NCBI GenBank assembly: GCA_036389695.1
Contig: DASVWG010000357.1
Location: forward strand, 1 to 7,389
Length of the DNA stretch: 7,389 nt
Direction: 5' to 3'
Source of the DNA: JALZHR01 sp036389695
GTDB lineage: Bacteria; Acidobacteriota; Blastocatellia; Pyrinomonadales; Pyrinomonadaceae
The notes under the pieces were generated by a model. That model was not told where the DNA came from and did no database searches. It worked only from the letters and a program-made list of their open reading frames with translations. A program made the translations under genes and the position numbers. The first letter of the stretch is position 1; the number at the start of each line of letters is the position of its first letter. Positions 1-5,711 of this stretch are shown one piece after another.

Positions 1-4
1 AGAA

Positions 5-183
5 TTAGCCACGAAAGAACACGAAAAACACGAAATAAGAATTAAGAAAATTTAGCCACGAATTACACGAATGGCACGAATAAGAGAAATAACTTTCATT
101 CGTGCCATTCATGTAATTCGTGGCTAATTTGTTTTCTTTCGTGTTTTTCGTGTTCTTTCGTGGCTAACTTTTCTCGTGGCTAA
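5..183. repeat. Nested inverted repeat (TTAGCCACGAA family)
   Basis: Two palindromes sit one inside the other. The outer arms, 5-35 and 137-167, are perfect 31-base reverse complements. The inner arms, 52-81 and 98-127, match at 29 of 30 bases. Both arm types begin TTAGCCACGA and then repeat CACGAA every 9-10 bases, but they differ in the bases between, so they are two variants of one family rather than one long hairpin. A further TTAGCCACGA copy, on the minus strand at 174-183, overlaps the stop codon of the adjacent gene. No open frame, transposase or convincing target duplication is visible. The whole can fold as a long cruciform or RNA hairpin beyond the end of the leftmost gene. It lacks the GC stem plus U-tract of a classical terminator, so a termination or mRNA 3'-end role is only a guess. 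Confidence 0.9.
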
Positions 184-806
184 TTTGCCTTCGATAAATC
201 CAGAGTTATCGCCAGACGATAAATCGCCGCGCTGTCTACGCTGACTTCTTTGCTTGCCGAAACGCCTTTGGCGGAAGCCGTGACGCGGAATTTCGCCGTG
301 CCTTCGGGAAAGCGAAAAGTAAATTCGCCCGAACGACTGGTATAATCCGAGCCGATTTTTTTTGCCGCGCCGCCTTCGCCGATTCGTTCAATCTCGACCT
401 TGACGCCGTATAAACTAACGCCGTTCTGATTAAAAACGCTTCCTTTGACGATGACCTGCGTGCCCTGGTCGATGGTTAAAATCAAGCGGTCGGGAAGGTC
501 TGTGATTTTATTTTTTTTGACTTCGATATTGTAGAGCATGCCCGCGCCGTAACCGTTTTTAGTGAAAACGAAATTATAAAAACCACTTTCCAGACCGTCT
601 AAAACGAATTCGCCTTTCGAGTCGGTCGTGACCGTTTTGACGTCCTGCCCTTTTTGCCTCGCCGTTACGGTCGCGTCGGCAATTCCGCCGCCGCGCGCCG
701 CGCGAACTTTTCCTTTCACGCCGCCCGTGCTCTGCCCGAAAGCAACGGCTGACGCCAGAAAAAATAATAAGGCGAGGAAAACGGATTGTCTCAAAAACTT
801 ATTCAT
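180..806 (-). CDS. Secreted protein with two carboxypeptidase regulatory-like domains
   Basis: This is a 208-residue exported protein. Residues 1-24 form a type I signal peptide: basic MNKFLRQ, a hydrophobic core, then AFG before Q25. Two similar beta-sandwich units follow, at about 28-112 and 117-205. Each opens with a GxV-type strand (VKGKV, VKGSV), has an 'A(D)ATV' or 'YGVKVEIE' strand, and contains the family signature S/G-G-E-F-x-F/L (SKGEFVLDGL at 63-72, RSGEFTFRFP at 158-167). This is the CarboxypepD_reg-like, transthyretin-like fold common in acidobacterial and Bacteroidota secreted proteins, where it is usually structural or a binding module. No catalytic residues are evident, and it lacks the TonB-plug and barrel that often follow this domain. 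It is the last minus-strand gene, separated from the upstream SDR gene by a 137-bp spacer with a hairpin repeat. Its TAG stop lies inside a repeat copy. There is no clear Shine-Dalgarno sequence. The ligand is unknown. Confidence 0.85.
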   Translation of the reverse strand: MNKFLRQSVFLALLFFLASAVAFGQSTGGVKGKVRAARGGGIADATVTARQKGQDVKTVTTDSKGEFVLDGLESGFYNFVFTKNGYGAGMLYNIEVKKNKITDLPDRLILTIDQGTQVIVKGSVFNQNGVSLYGVKVEIERIGEGGAAKKIGSDYTSRSGEFTFRFPEGTAKFRVTASAKGVSASKEVSVDSAAIYRLAITLDLSKAN

Positions 807-812
807 AAACTT

Positions 813-818
813 AATATA
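813..818 (-). promoter_or_regulatory. Possible -10 element giving a leaderless transcript
   Basis: On the minus strand TATATT ends seven bases before the A of the ATG at 806. If used, transcription would start at or next to the start codon. No good -35 is seen at the usual spacing because that position falls in the end of the heptad repeat. There is also no ribosome binding site before the ATG, which fits leaderless translation. The site is weak evidence on its own in an AT-rich spacer. Confidence 0.25.
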
Positions 819-835
819 TTCAGCCGCAAATTAAT

Positions 836-940
836 TTTGACCTTTGATTTTTGATTTTTGACCTTTGGGAATTTAAATTACGATTCGATTCGTAAATTAA
901 AGAAAATCAAAGGTCAAAGGTCAAAAATCAAAGGTCATTA
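836..940. repeat. Heptad-built inverted repeat (TTTGAYY units)
   Basis: The left side, 836-870, is five consecutive 7-base units: TTTGACC, TTTGATT, TTTGATT, TTTGACC, TTTGGGA. The right side, 906-940, is the complementary type: ATCAAAG, GTCAAAG, GTCAAAA, ATCAAAG, GTCATTA. The arms 838-867 and 908-937 match at 28 of 30 bases. The hairpin can continue inward through 875-883 and 890-898 (8 of 9) to a 6-base loop. It fills most of the spacer between the SDR gene, whose stop is six bases away, and the secreted-protein gene. It could fold at the 3' end of the operon mRNA, but no U-tract follows, so a terminator call is not made. Confidence 0.9.
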
Positions 941-943
941 AAT

Positions 944-1930
944 TTACGCGTTCGCGGTTTCGGATTTCAGCGACTGGCGAAATTCTTCCGCTACGTCATT
1001 GATGATGTCATTGAGCGTTCGGGTTGGCTGATAACCTATCAGGCGCTGCGCTTTTTCGAGGCTCGGCACGCGGCGGCGCATATCTTCAAAGCCTTCGCCG
1101 TAAACCTCGTCGTAAGGAATATATTGCAGCTCGCTCGCGCTTCCGGTAATCTGGATGGCTTTTTCCGCCAAGTCTTTAATAGAGATTTCCTCGTTATTTC
1201 CGAGATTCATCACCTGCCCGAAACACGCCGGCGTTTCGATAGCTTTCGTCAAGCCTTCGACCACATCCAAAACGTGACCGAAACAGCGCGACTGCGTGCC
1301 GTCGCCGTGAACCGAAATCGGCTCGCCTTTTATCGCCGACTGCACAAAGCGTGGCACGACCATTCCGTATTGTCCGGTCTGGCGCGGTCCGACCGTGTTA
1401 AAAAGACGTATGACGGAAACCGGCAGGCGGCTTTCTTTCCAGTGCGCCAGGGCGAGAAATTCGTCCAATTCTTTAGCGCAGGCGTAAGCCCAGCGATGTT
1501 TCGAGGTCGAGCCTTTCAAAATATCGTCTTCCTCGCGAAACGGAACGCTCGTGCCTTTGCCGTAAACTTCCGAGGTCGAAGGAATCAAAACGCGCCTGCG
1601 ATAGCGCGCGCAAAAGCCGAGAACAATATCCGTGCCGTGAAAAATCGTTTCGATGGTCTTGACCGGCTGTTCCATAATCAAACGCACGCCGACGGCGCTC
1701 GCCATATGAAAAACCCTGTCCGATTCGCGAATCAGCTCTTCCATCAGCTTCGCGTTTAAAACCGTGTCGATAATCAGGCGAAAACCGTCTTCGCCTTCCA
1801 GATGCGCGACGTTTGAATAACGCCCGGTCGAAAGATTGTCGATAACCGTGATTTCATTGCCTTCTTTATGCAGTTTGTCGGCGAGATGCGAACCGACAAA
1901 GCCCGCGCCGCCTGTAATTAAAATTTTCAT
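944..1930 (-). CDS. NAD-dependent epimerase/dehydratase (extended SDR, nucleotide-sugar type)
   Basis: This 328-residue extended short-chain dehydrogenase/reductase is the normal length for GalE/UXS-type enzymes. The Rossmann NAD-binding motif is G7-x-x-G10-x-x-G13, and D31 ends strand 2 to hold the adenosine ribose. The catalytic centre is STSEVYG at 118-124 with Y149-x-x-x-K153. RLFNTVGPR at 175-183 and the HGDGTQSRCFGHVLDV stretch at 208-223 are the sugar-nucleotide-binding region. Members act on UDP- or dTDP-sugars in the cytoplasm. E121 in STSEVYG is like UDP-glucuronate decarboxylases, whereas classical GalE has no acid there. The FEDMRRRVPSLEKA tail (281-294) is typical of proteins loosely annotated as UDP-glucose 4-epimerase. 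The substrate is therefore uncertain. It lies 17 bp after the coiled-coil gene and downstream of UXS, so using or remaking UDP-xylose or UDP-glucuronate is plausible. The start is chosen at MKILITGG; the preceding AAGAAA is a weak ribosome site. Confidence 0.93.
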   Translation of the reverse strand: MKILITGGAGFVGSHLADKLHKEGNEITVIDNLSTGRYSNVAHLEGEDGFRLIIDTVLNAKLMEELIRESDRVFHMASAVGVRLIMEQPVKTIETIFHGTDIVLGFCARYRRRVLIPSTSEVYGKGTSVPFREEDDILKGSTSKHRWAYACAKELDEFLALAHWKESRLPVSVIRLFNTVGPRQTGQYGMVVPRFVQSAIKGEPISVHGDGTQSRCFGHVLDVVEGLTKAIETPACFGQVMNLGNNEEISIKDLAEKAIQITGSASELQYIPYDEVYGEGFEDMRRRVPSLEKAQRLIGYQPTRTLNDIINDVAEEFRQSLKSETANA

Positions 1931-1947
1931 TCGTGTTTTTCTTAAAT

Positions 1948-2223
1948 TTATTTATTGCCGTTCTTTCTTTCTAAACGGTCTAGTCTTTCCAAAGTGTCTT
2001 TTGATGTTTCTTTCAAATCATTCGTAGATTCTCTTAATTCTCTAATTTCCGCTTCGGTTCTGATTTGCGAATCAATCAAAGCGTTCATTTTAAACTCAAA
2101 ATCGCGCCGCGATTCTTCCATCGCCTTGTAATAATCTTCAAGCCGCTGGTCGTGACTGATAACTAATTTTTTCAACTCGATAACCGCTTCTTCAACTACA
2201 GTCATTCTATTTTCGAGGCTCAT
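1948..2223 (-). CDS. Small coiled-coil protein of unknown function
   Basis: This is a 91-residue soluble protein that I do not recognise. It is almost entirely charged alpha-helix. Hydrophobic positions recur at heptad-like intervals at residues 9-22 (VVEEAVIELKKLVI) and again at about 45-84, ending in LERLDRLERK. A parallel or antiparallel coiled coil is the natural reading. There is no signal peptide, membrane segment, cysteine or enzyme motif. The start MSLENRM is supported by a strong AGGGAG ribosome site six bases upstream. An in-frame ATG at 2325 would overlap the UXS gene by 76 bp and add residues that are merely UXS codons in another frame. The gene sits 26 bp after UXS and 17 bp before the second SDR gene, which implies co-transcription. 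It might be a scaffold or oligomerisation partner, but that is only inferred from position. Confidence 0.8.
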   Translation of the reverse strand: MSLENRMTVVEEAVIELKKLVISHDQRLEDYYKAMEESRRDFEFKMNALIDSQIRTEAEIRELRESTNDLKETSKDTLERLDRLERKNGNK

Positions 2224-2227
2224 ACAT

Positions 2228-2235
2228 TTCTCCCT
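2228..2235 (-). promoter_or_regulatory. Ribosome binding site deciding the coiled-coil gene start
   Basis: The minus-strand sequence AGGGAGAA lies just ahead of the ATG at 2223, with six bases between AGGGAG and the start codon. It is the strongest Shine-Dalgarno sequence among the minus-strand genes here. It fixes translation at MSLENRM rather than at the upstream in-frame ATG. Confidence 0.8.
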
Positions 2236-2249
2236 GTAAAAGCATTTTC

Positions 2250-3188
2250 CTACGATTTGATTCTTTCCGCAAAATACGCGACCGTTTTCTTCAAGCCTTC
2301 CGCCAGAGGAATCGTCGGTTGCCATTTTAGCAGATTTTTCGCGCGTTCGATGTTCGGCTGGCGCTGTTTCGGGTCGTCCTGCGGCAGCGGGAGACGTTTG
2401 ATTTTGATTTCTCTGCCGATTGTTTCGCCGACCAGATTTGCCAGCTCGTTCATCGTAAACTCGCCGGGATTGCCGATATTGACGGGCATATGAATCGTTT
2501 CGTGCTCGGTATTCATCAGGCGAATCAGTCCTTCGACCAAATCATCGACGTAGCAGAACGAGCGCGTCTGCTCGCCGCTGCCGTAAATCGTCAATTCCTC
2601 GCCGCGCAAAGCCTGGACGATAAAATTAGAGACGACGCGACCGTCGTTTTCCAGCATTCGCGGTCCGTAAGTGTTAAAAATGCGGACGATGCGCGTATCG
2701 ACTTTATTCTGCCAGTGATAATCCATCATCAAGGTCTCGGCGACGCGCTTGCCTTCGTCGTAACAGGAGCGGCGACCGATGCAGTTGACGTTGCCGTAAT
2801 AATCTTCGGTTTGCGGGTGAATGAGCGGGTCGCCGTAAACTTCCGAGGTCGAAGCCTGCAAAATCCGCGCGTTGACGCGTTTTGCCAAGCCGAGCATATT
2901 TATCGCGCCCATCACGCTCGTCTTCACGGTTTTAACCGGATTGTATTGATAATGAACGGGCGACGCCGGACACGCCATATTGTAAATCTGGTCGACTTCG
3001 AGCAAAATCGGCTCGGTCACGTCGTGGCGGACGAGCTCGAAATTTTTATTGTCCAGCAGATGCGCCAGATTTACTTTTCGTCCGGTGAAAAAATTGTCGA
3101 GAGCGATAACTTCGTTGCCCGTCGCCAGGAGCCTTTCGCAAAGATGCGAGCCGATAAAGCCCGCGCCGCCGGTGATTAAAATTCGCAT
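2250..3188 (-). CDS. uxs: UDP-glucuronate decarboxylase (UDP-xylose synthase)
   Basis: This 312-residue enzyme converts UDP-glucuronate to UDP-xylose with bound NAD+ in the cytoplasm, through a 4-keto intermediate and loss of CO2. The match to the UXS family is strong and runs end to end. It has G7-x-x-G10-x-x-G13 and D31 for NAD. NMACPASPVHYQYNPVKT (70-87) is highly diagnostic. STSEVYGDP (113-121) carries the catalytic Thr/Ser and E116, followed by CYDEGKR with Y143 and K147. FNTYGPRM (171-178), NDGRVVSNF (181-189) and QTRSFCYVDDL (207-217) bind the sugar nucleotide. The length is normal for soluble bacterial forms. The start at MRILITGG is preferred. The in-frame ATG at 3248 would add 20 unconserved residues encoded by the inverted repeat. 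No strong ribosome site precedes it. It is the first gene of the three-gene sugar-nucleotide cluster; the product probably feeds extracellular polysaccharide or glycan synthesis. Confidence 0.95.
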   Translation of the reverse strand: MRILITGGAGFIGSHLCERLLATGNEVIALDNFFTGRKVNLAHLLDNKNFELVRHDVTEPILLEVDQIYNMACPASPVHYQYNPVKTVKTSVMGAINMLGLAKRVNARILQASTSEVYGDPLIHPQTEDYYGNVNCIGRRSCYDEGKRVAETLMMDYHWQNKVDTRIVRIFNTYGPRMLENDGRVVSNFIVQALRGEELTIYGSGEQTRSFCYVDDLVEGLIRLMNTEHETIHMPVNIGNPGEFTMNELANLVGETIGREIKIKRLPLPQDDPKQRQPNIERAKNLLKWQPTIPLAEGLKKTVAYFAERIKS

Positions 3189-3196
3189 AATTTTTT

Positions 3197-3316
3197 TTAG
3201 CCGCAGAGGGCAAACAGAACACAGAGAATTATTTAACCATAAATACACGCCTAAACATAGAACGTTCTTTTAATCTCTATTTTTTCTCTGTGTTTTCTGT
3301 GTCCTTCGGTGGCTAA
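3197..3316. repeat. Degenerate inverted repeat (TTAGCC...CAGAG family)
   Basis: The left arm 3197-3228 runs from TTAGCCGCAGAGG to ACACAGAGAA. The right arm 3284-3316 is the reverse complement of a related sequence, from TTAGCCACCGAAGG to ACACAGAGAA. The outer six and inner roughly ten bases pair well and the middle is diverged. CAGA-type units recur every 7-11 bases. The arms share the TTAGCC end with the repeat at 5-183 but the body differs. Near the centre, AGAACGTTCT (3259-3268) is a perfect 10-base palindrome. The element takes up nearly all the spacer between the S9 peptidase stop and the UXS start, so any promoter for the UXS operon must lie within it. I could not pick a convincing -35/-10 pair. 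Confidence 0.8.
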
Positions 3317-3323
3317 GTCTTTC

Positions 3324-5663
3324 CTATTTTAGATGCTTTTCAAAAAACATCAAAATCCGCTCGTATTCGTCCGTCCAGCTTGTCGGGCGCTGGAAGCCGT
3401 GATTTTCCGACGGGTATATCATCGCTTCGAAATAAGACGTTTTTTCCAGCCGAATCAATTTCTCGATTAACTGGAGCGAATCCTGCGCGTGAACGTTGTC
3501 GTCAACCAGACCGTGCAGAATCAAAAGCGGTTTTTGGAGCTTGTCGGCGTAGGCAATCGGCGACGAGCGTCGATAAGCTTCCGCGTTTTTGTCGGGAAAA
3601 CCCAGACGCTCGGCGGTGTAAACCGGCGACGAGGCAAAATAATTTTTCCAGTCGGCGACCGGACGCAGGGCAGCCGCCGCCGCGATTTTTTCCGGCGCGC
3701 GCATCACGAGCATTTCCGCCATAAAGCCGCCGTAGCTGCCGCCGTAAACGCCGATTTTCTGCGGGTTGACCGCATAATTTTTGACGGCGAAATCAATCGC
3801 GTCCAGGTGGTCTTCGTAGTCTTTGCCGCCGAGAAAATCGTAAACGTCCGTGCGCCAATCGCGCCCGTAACCGGCAGAGCCGCGATAGTCGATGTCCAGA
3901 ACGACGTAGCCTTTTTGCGTCAAAATCGTGTGAAACATAAACTCGCGGTAATAATTGTTCCAGCCGTTAATCGTGTTTTGCAGGTAGCCCGCGCCGTGCA
4001 CGAAAATCACCATCGGATATTTTTTCTTTTTATCGAAATTGTCGGGCAGATAAATTTTCGATTTCGCTATTTTGCCGTCGCGCGTCGGAATATCGACGAA
4101 TTTCGGCGCGCTCCAGATGATTTGCTTGAATTTTTCGGGCGTTGTTTTTGTCAGCTGAATCGGAACATAAGCGTTTTCGGTTGCCGAGCAGTTAAGACAA
4201 AACTGTTCCGCGACAAGCTCGAAAGGTTGATTCCAACGGGAAAACCGATAAAGCAGCTGCGGCAGATTTGAAGTCGATTTCGCGGCGATTTGCGGCGACT
4301 CAATCATCCCCGAAACTTCATTTATTCGAGTGTCTTCAAAGGCATTAACTTTTTTTCCTTCGGCTGTAATCGCCGAAAAGCTTCGCGTCGCCGTTCCTTT
4401 TTCGGTCGAAGTGTATATTATTTGCTGCGATTTAGAATGCCATTTCGCCCAATCGATTTCGAAGTTGCCTTTCGTCAATTGTTTTATCGAAACGTTCGTC
4501 GTAAATCCCGCGTCCGTCGGATTCTCCTGTCGAATCTCGCCGGTCGGATTCGGCTGCGGTTTGGCGCGTTCGAGCGTCGCCAGGTAAAGATGATTGAAAC
4601 CGTCTTTTTCCGAGGCGAAAAGAATCTGCGAGTCGTCTTTCGGATTCGGTTCGGCGATGCGCGAAAGCGGCGCAATCCATTTCGCGTCCGTTTCTTCCGT
4701 GACTAAAATAATCTGCTCGGCTTTGCTGCCGACGTCGTGAACGAAGAAAAGCTGTCGCCGCTTCATGTCTTTATCGACGCGGTCAACGAGCAGGCTCGAA
4801 TCGTCAGCCGCCCATTTCAGGCTGCGAATAAACGAAGCGCCTTCGGCTCGCGGCAAATTTATTTCAAAAGGCTTTTCGCGGCTTCCGTCCGTAAGCGTGA
4901 CGAAAACTTTCTGCTCGGTAAAACCGCGCCGCGTCGTCGGAGCCTGCGTAAATTCGTCCAGATAATTCGGCACAAATAAAACTTTCTGTTTCGAGCCGTC
5001 GGAAATGACATAAGCCGCCAGCCGTCCGTCTTCCGTCGTGTTGACGTTGAAAATCGAGACGAAAGCCTGCGGATTGGCTTCCTTCGTAATTTGAATCAAA
5101 GAAGTTTCCTTCAGATTCAAAACGTAAAAGTTTCCGCCCGATTGATACAAAATGCTGTCGCCGGTCAGCCACCGCGCCGCGCTTTCGCCGCCCTGCGTCC
5201 GCGTGAGGCGGCGCGGCTTCGCGTCTTTCGCTTCCAAATCCAGAACGTAAATGTCCGTGTTCTGCAAAAACAAAATGCGCTTTGAGTCGGGCGAAAACTC
5301 GACGCCTCCCAAATTTTTCTCGCGCGCTTTGACAAAATCGTCGCGCACGATTAAGCCGTAATTCAGCTTGCTTTCGGGCGGCGGCGTCCGCGCTTCAAAA
5401 TTCTGTTCGGCATTAACCAGAATGCGCGGCTCGCCGCCCGCCGCGTCGACGATATAAAGATTGCGCGGCTCTCGTCCCTCGGCGTTCCATGAAAAAACAA
5501 TCCGGCGACCGTCCGGCGAAAGCTTTTCCGAATCGGGACGCATTCCCGCAATGGAAGGCTCGCGCATAATCTCGCGGACAGTCAGATTTTGCGCGCTCGC
5601 GCTCAAAACGAGGCAAAAGACAAAGGTAAAAAAGCAAAAGGGAATTATCTTTTTCGATAACAT
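3324..5663 (-). CDS. Secreted S9 family serine peptidase (prolyl oligopeptidase clan)
   Basis: This 779-residue exported peptidase cleaves short peptides, often next to proline, in the periplasm or outside the cell. A signal peptide covers residues 1-24 (ASA before Q25). The N-terminal part, about 30-500, is a beta-propeller of the DPP IV/TolB-like kind, with blades marked by LSPDGRRIVF (48-57), FSPDSKRILF (123-132) and SEKDGFNHLYLATL (351-364). The alpha/beta-hydrolase domain covers about 520-779. The triad is S643 in GGSYGG, D721 in HGLVDDNV and H755 in ENHGF. HGAGYLQN (556-563) is the oxyanion-region loop seen in a bacterial subgroup in place of GGP. The double-Glu motif that defines true DPP IV is not evident, so dipeptidyl specificity is not assigned. 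The gene is complete. It lies 48 bp after the phosphatase gene on the same strand and may be co-transcribed with it. It has no clear ribosome site. The signal-peptide codons are unusually repetitive; see the repeat entry. Confidence 0.95.
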   Translation of the reverse strand: MLSKKIIPFCFFTFVFCLVLSASAQNLTVREIMREPSIAGMRPDSEKLSPDGRRIVFSWNAEGREPRNLYIVDAAGGEPRILVNAEQNFEARTPPPESKLNYGLIVRDDFVKAREKNLGGVEFSPDSKRILFLQNTDIYVLDLEAKDAKPRRLTRTQGGESAARWLTGDSILYQSGGNFYVLNLKETSLIQITKEANPQAFVSIFNVNTTEDGRLAAYVISDGSKQKVLFVPNYLDEFTQAPTTRRGFTEQKVFVTLTDGSREKPFEINLPRAEGASFIRSLKWAADDSSLLVDRVDKDMKRRQLFFVHDVGSKAEQIILVTEETDAKWIAPLSRIAEPNPKDDSQILFASEKDGFNHLYLATLERAKPQPNPTGEIRQENPTDAGFTTNVSIKQLTKGNFEIDWAKWHSKSQQIIYTSTEKGTATRSFSAITAEGKKVNAFEDTRINEVSGMIESPQIAAKSTSNLPQLLYRFSRWNQPFELVAEQFCLNCSATENAYVPIQLTKTTPEKFKQIIWSAPKFVDIPTRDGKIAKSKIYLPDNFDKKKKYPMVIFVHGAGYLQNTINGWNNYYREFMFHTILTQKGYVVLDIDYRGSAGYGRDWRTDVYDFLGGKDYEDHLDAIDFAVKNYAVNPQKIGVYGGSYGGFMAEMLVMRAPEKIAAAAALRPVADWKNYFASSPVYTAERLGFPDKNAEAYRRSSPIAYADKLQKPLLILHGLVDDNVHAQDSLQLIEKLIRLEKTSYFEAMIYPSENHGFQRPTSWTDEYERILMFFEKHLK
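5611..5645. repeat. Heptad-like tract inside the S9 peptidase signal peptide codons
   Basis: On the plus strand this tract runs AGGCAAA, AGACAA, AGGTAAA, AAAGCAAA, AGGGAA. It closely resembles the AGGCAAA/AGGTAAA tract at 6772-6806, with slight slippage of the 7-base spacing. Read on the minus strand it encodes PFCFFTFVFCL, the hydrophobic core of the signal peptide. The resemblance could be chance, since Phe/Leu/Cys codons in a hydrophobic stretch are T-rich. The recurring GGCAAAAG and GGTAAAA words make shared origin reasonable. Confidence 0.5.
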
Positions 5664-5711
5664 AAAGTTTTAGCTGAAATATTAATGCGCTGTCAGCGGC
5701 GGCAAATTTGT

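Noticed and set aside
5..183. CRISPR array
   Set aside because: The similar units are inverted, not direct, and no regular spacers separate them.
5..183. Insertion sequence or MITE
   Set aside because: No transposase and no clear target duplication around the arms. A non-autonomous element cannot be excluded, so it is kept as a repeat.
2224..2325. Longer coiled-coil protein starting at 2325
   Set aside because: It would overlap UXS codons by 76 bp, while a strong ribosome site points to the ATG at 2223.
2490..3179. Long plus-strand open frame antisense to UXS
   Set aside because: It lies wholly opposite a strongly conserved enzyme gene, its protein shows no recognisable motif, and long antisense frames are expected with this codon bias. 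The same applies to 1124-1759 and 3489-4271.
3189..3248. Upstream start for UXS adding 20 residues
   Set aside because: The added residues come from the inverted-repeat arm, and the family begins at MRILITGG.
3259..3268. AGAACGTTCT as a LexA/SOS box
   Set aside because: The Gram-positive box needs a 4-base gap between GAAC and GTTC, which is absent, and no SOS gene is adjacent.
5685..5700. Terminator between the phosphatase and S9 peptidase genes
   Set aside because: The CGCTG/CAGCG pairing leaves a one-base loop and no U-tract follows.
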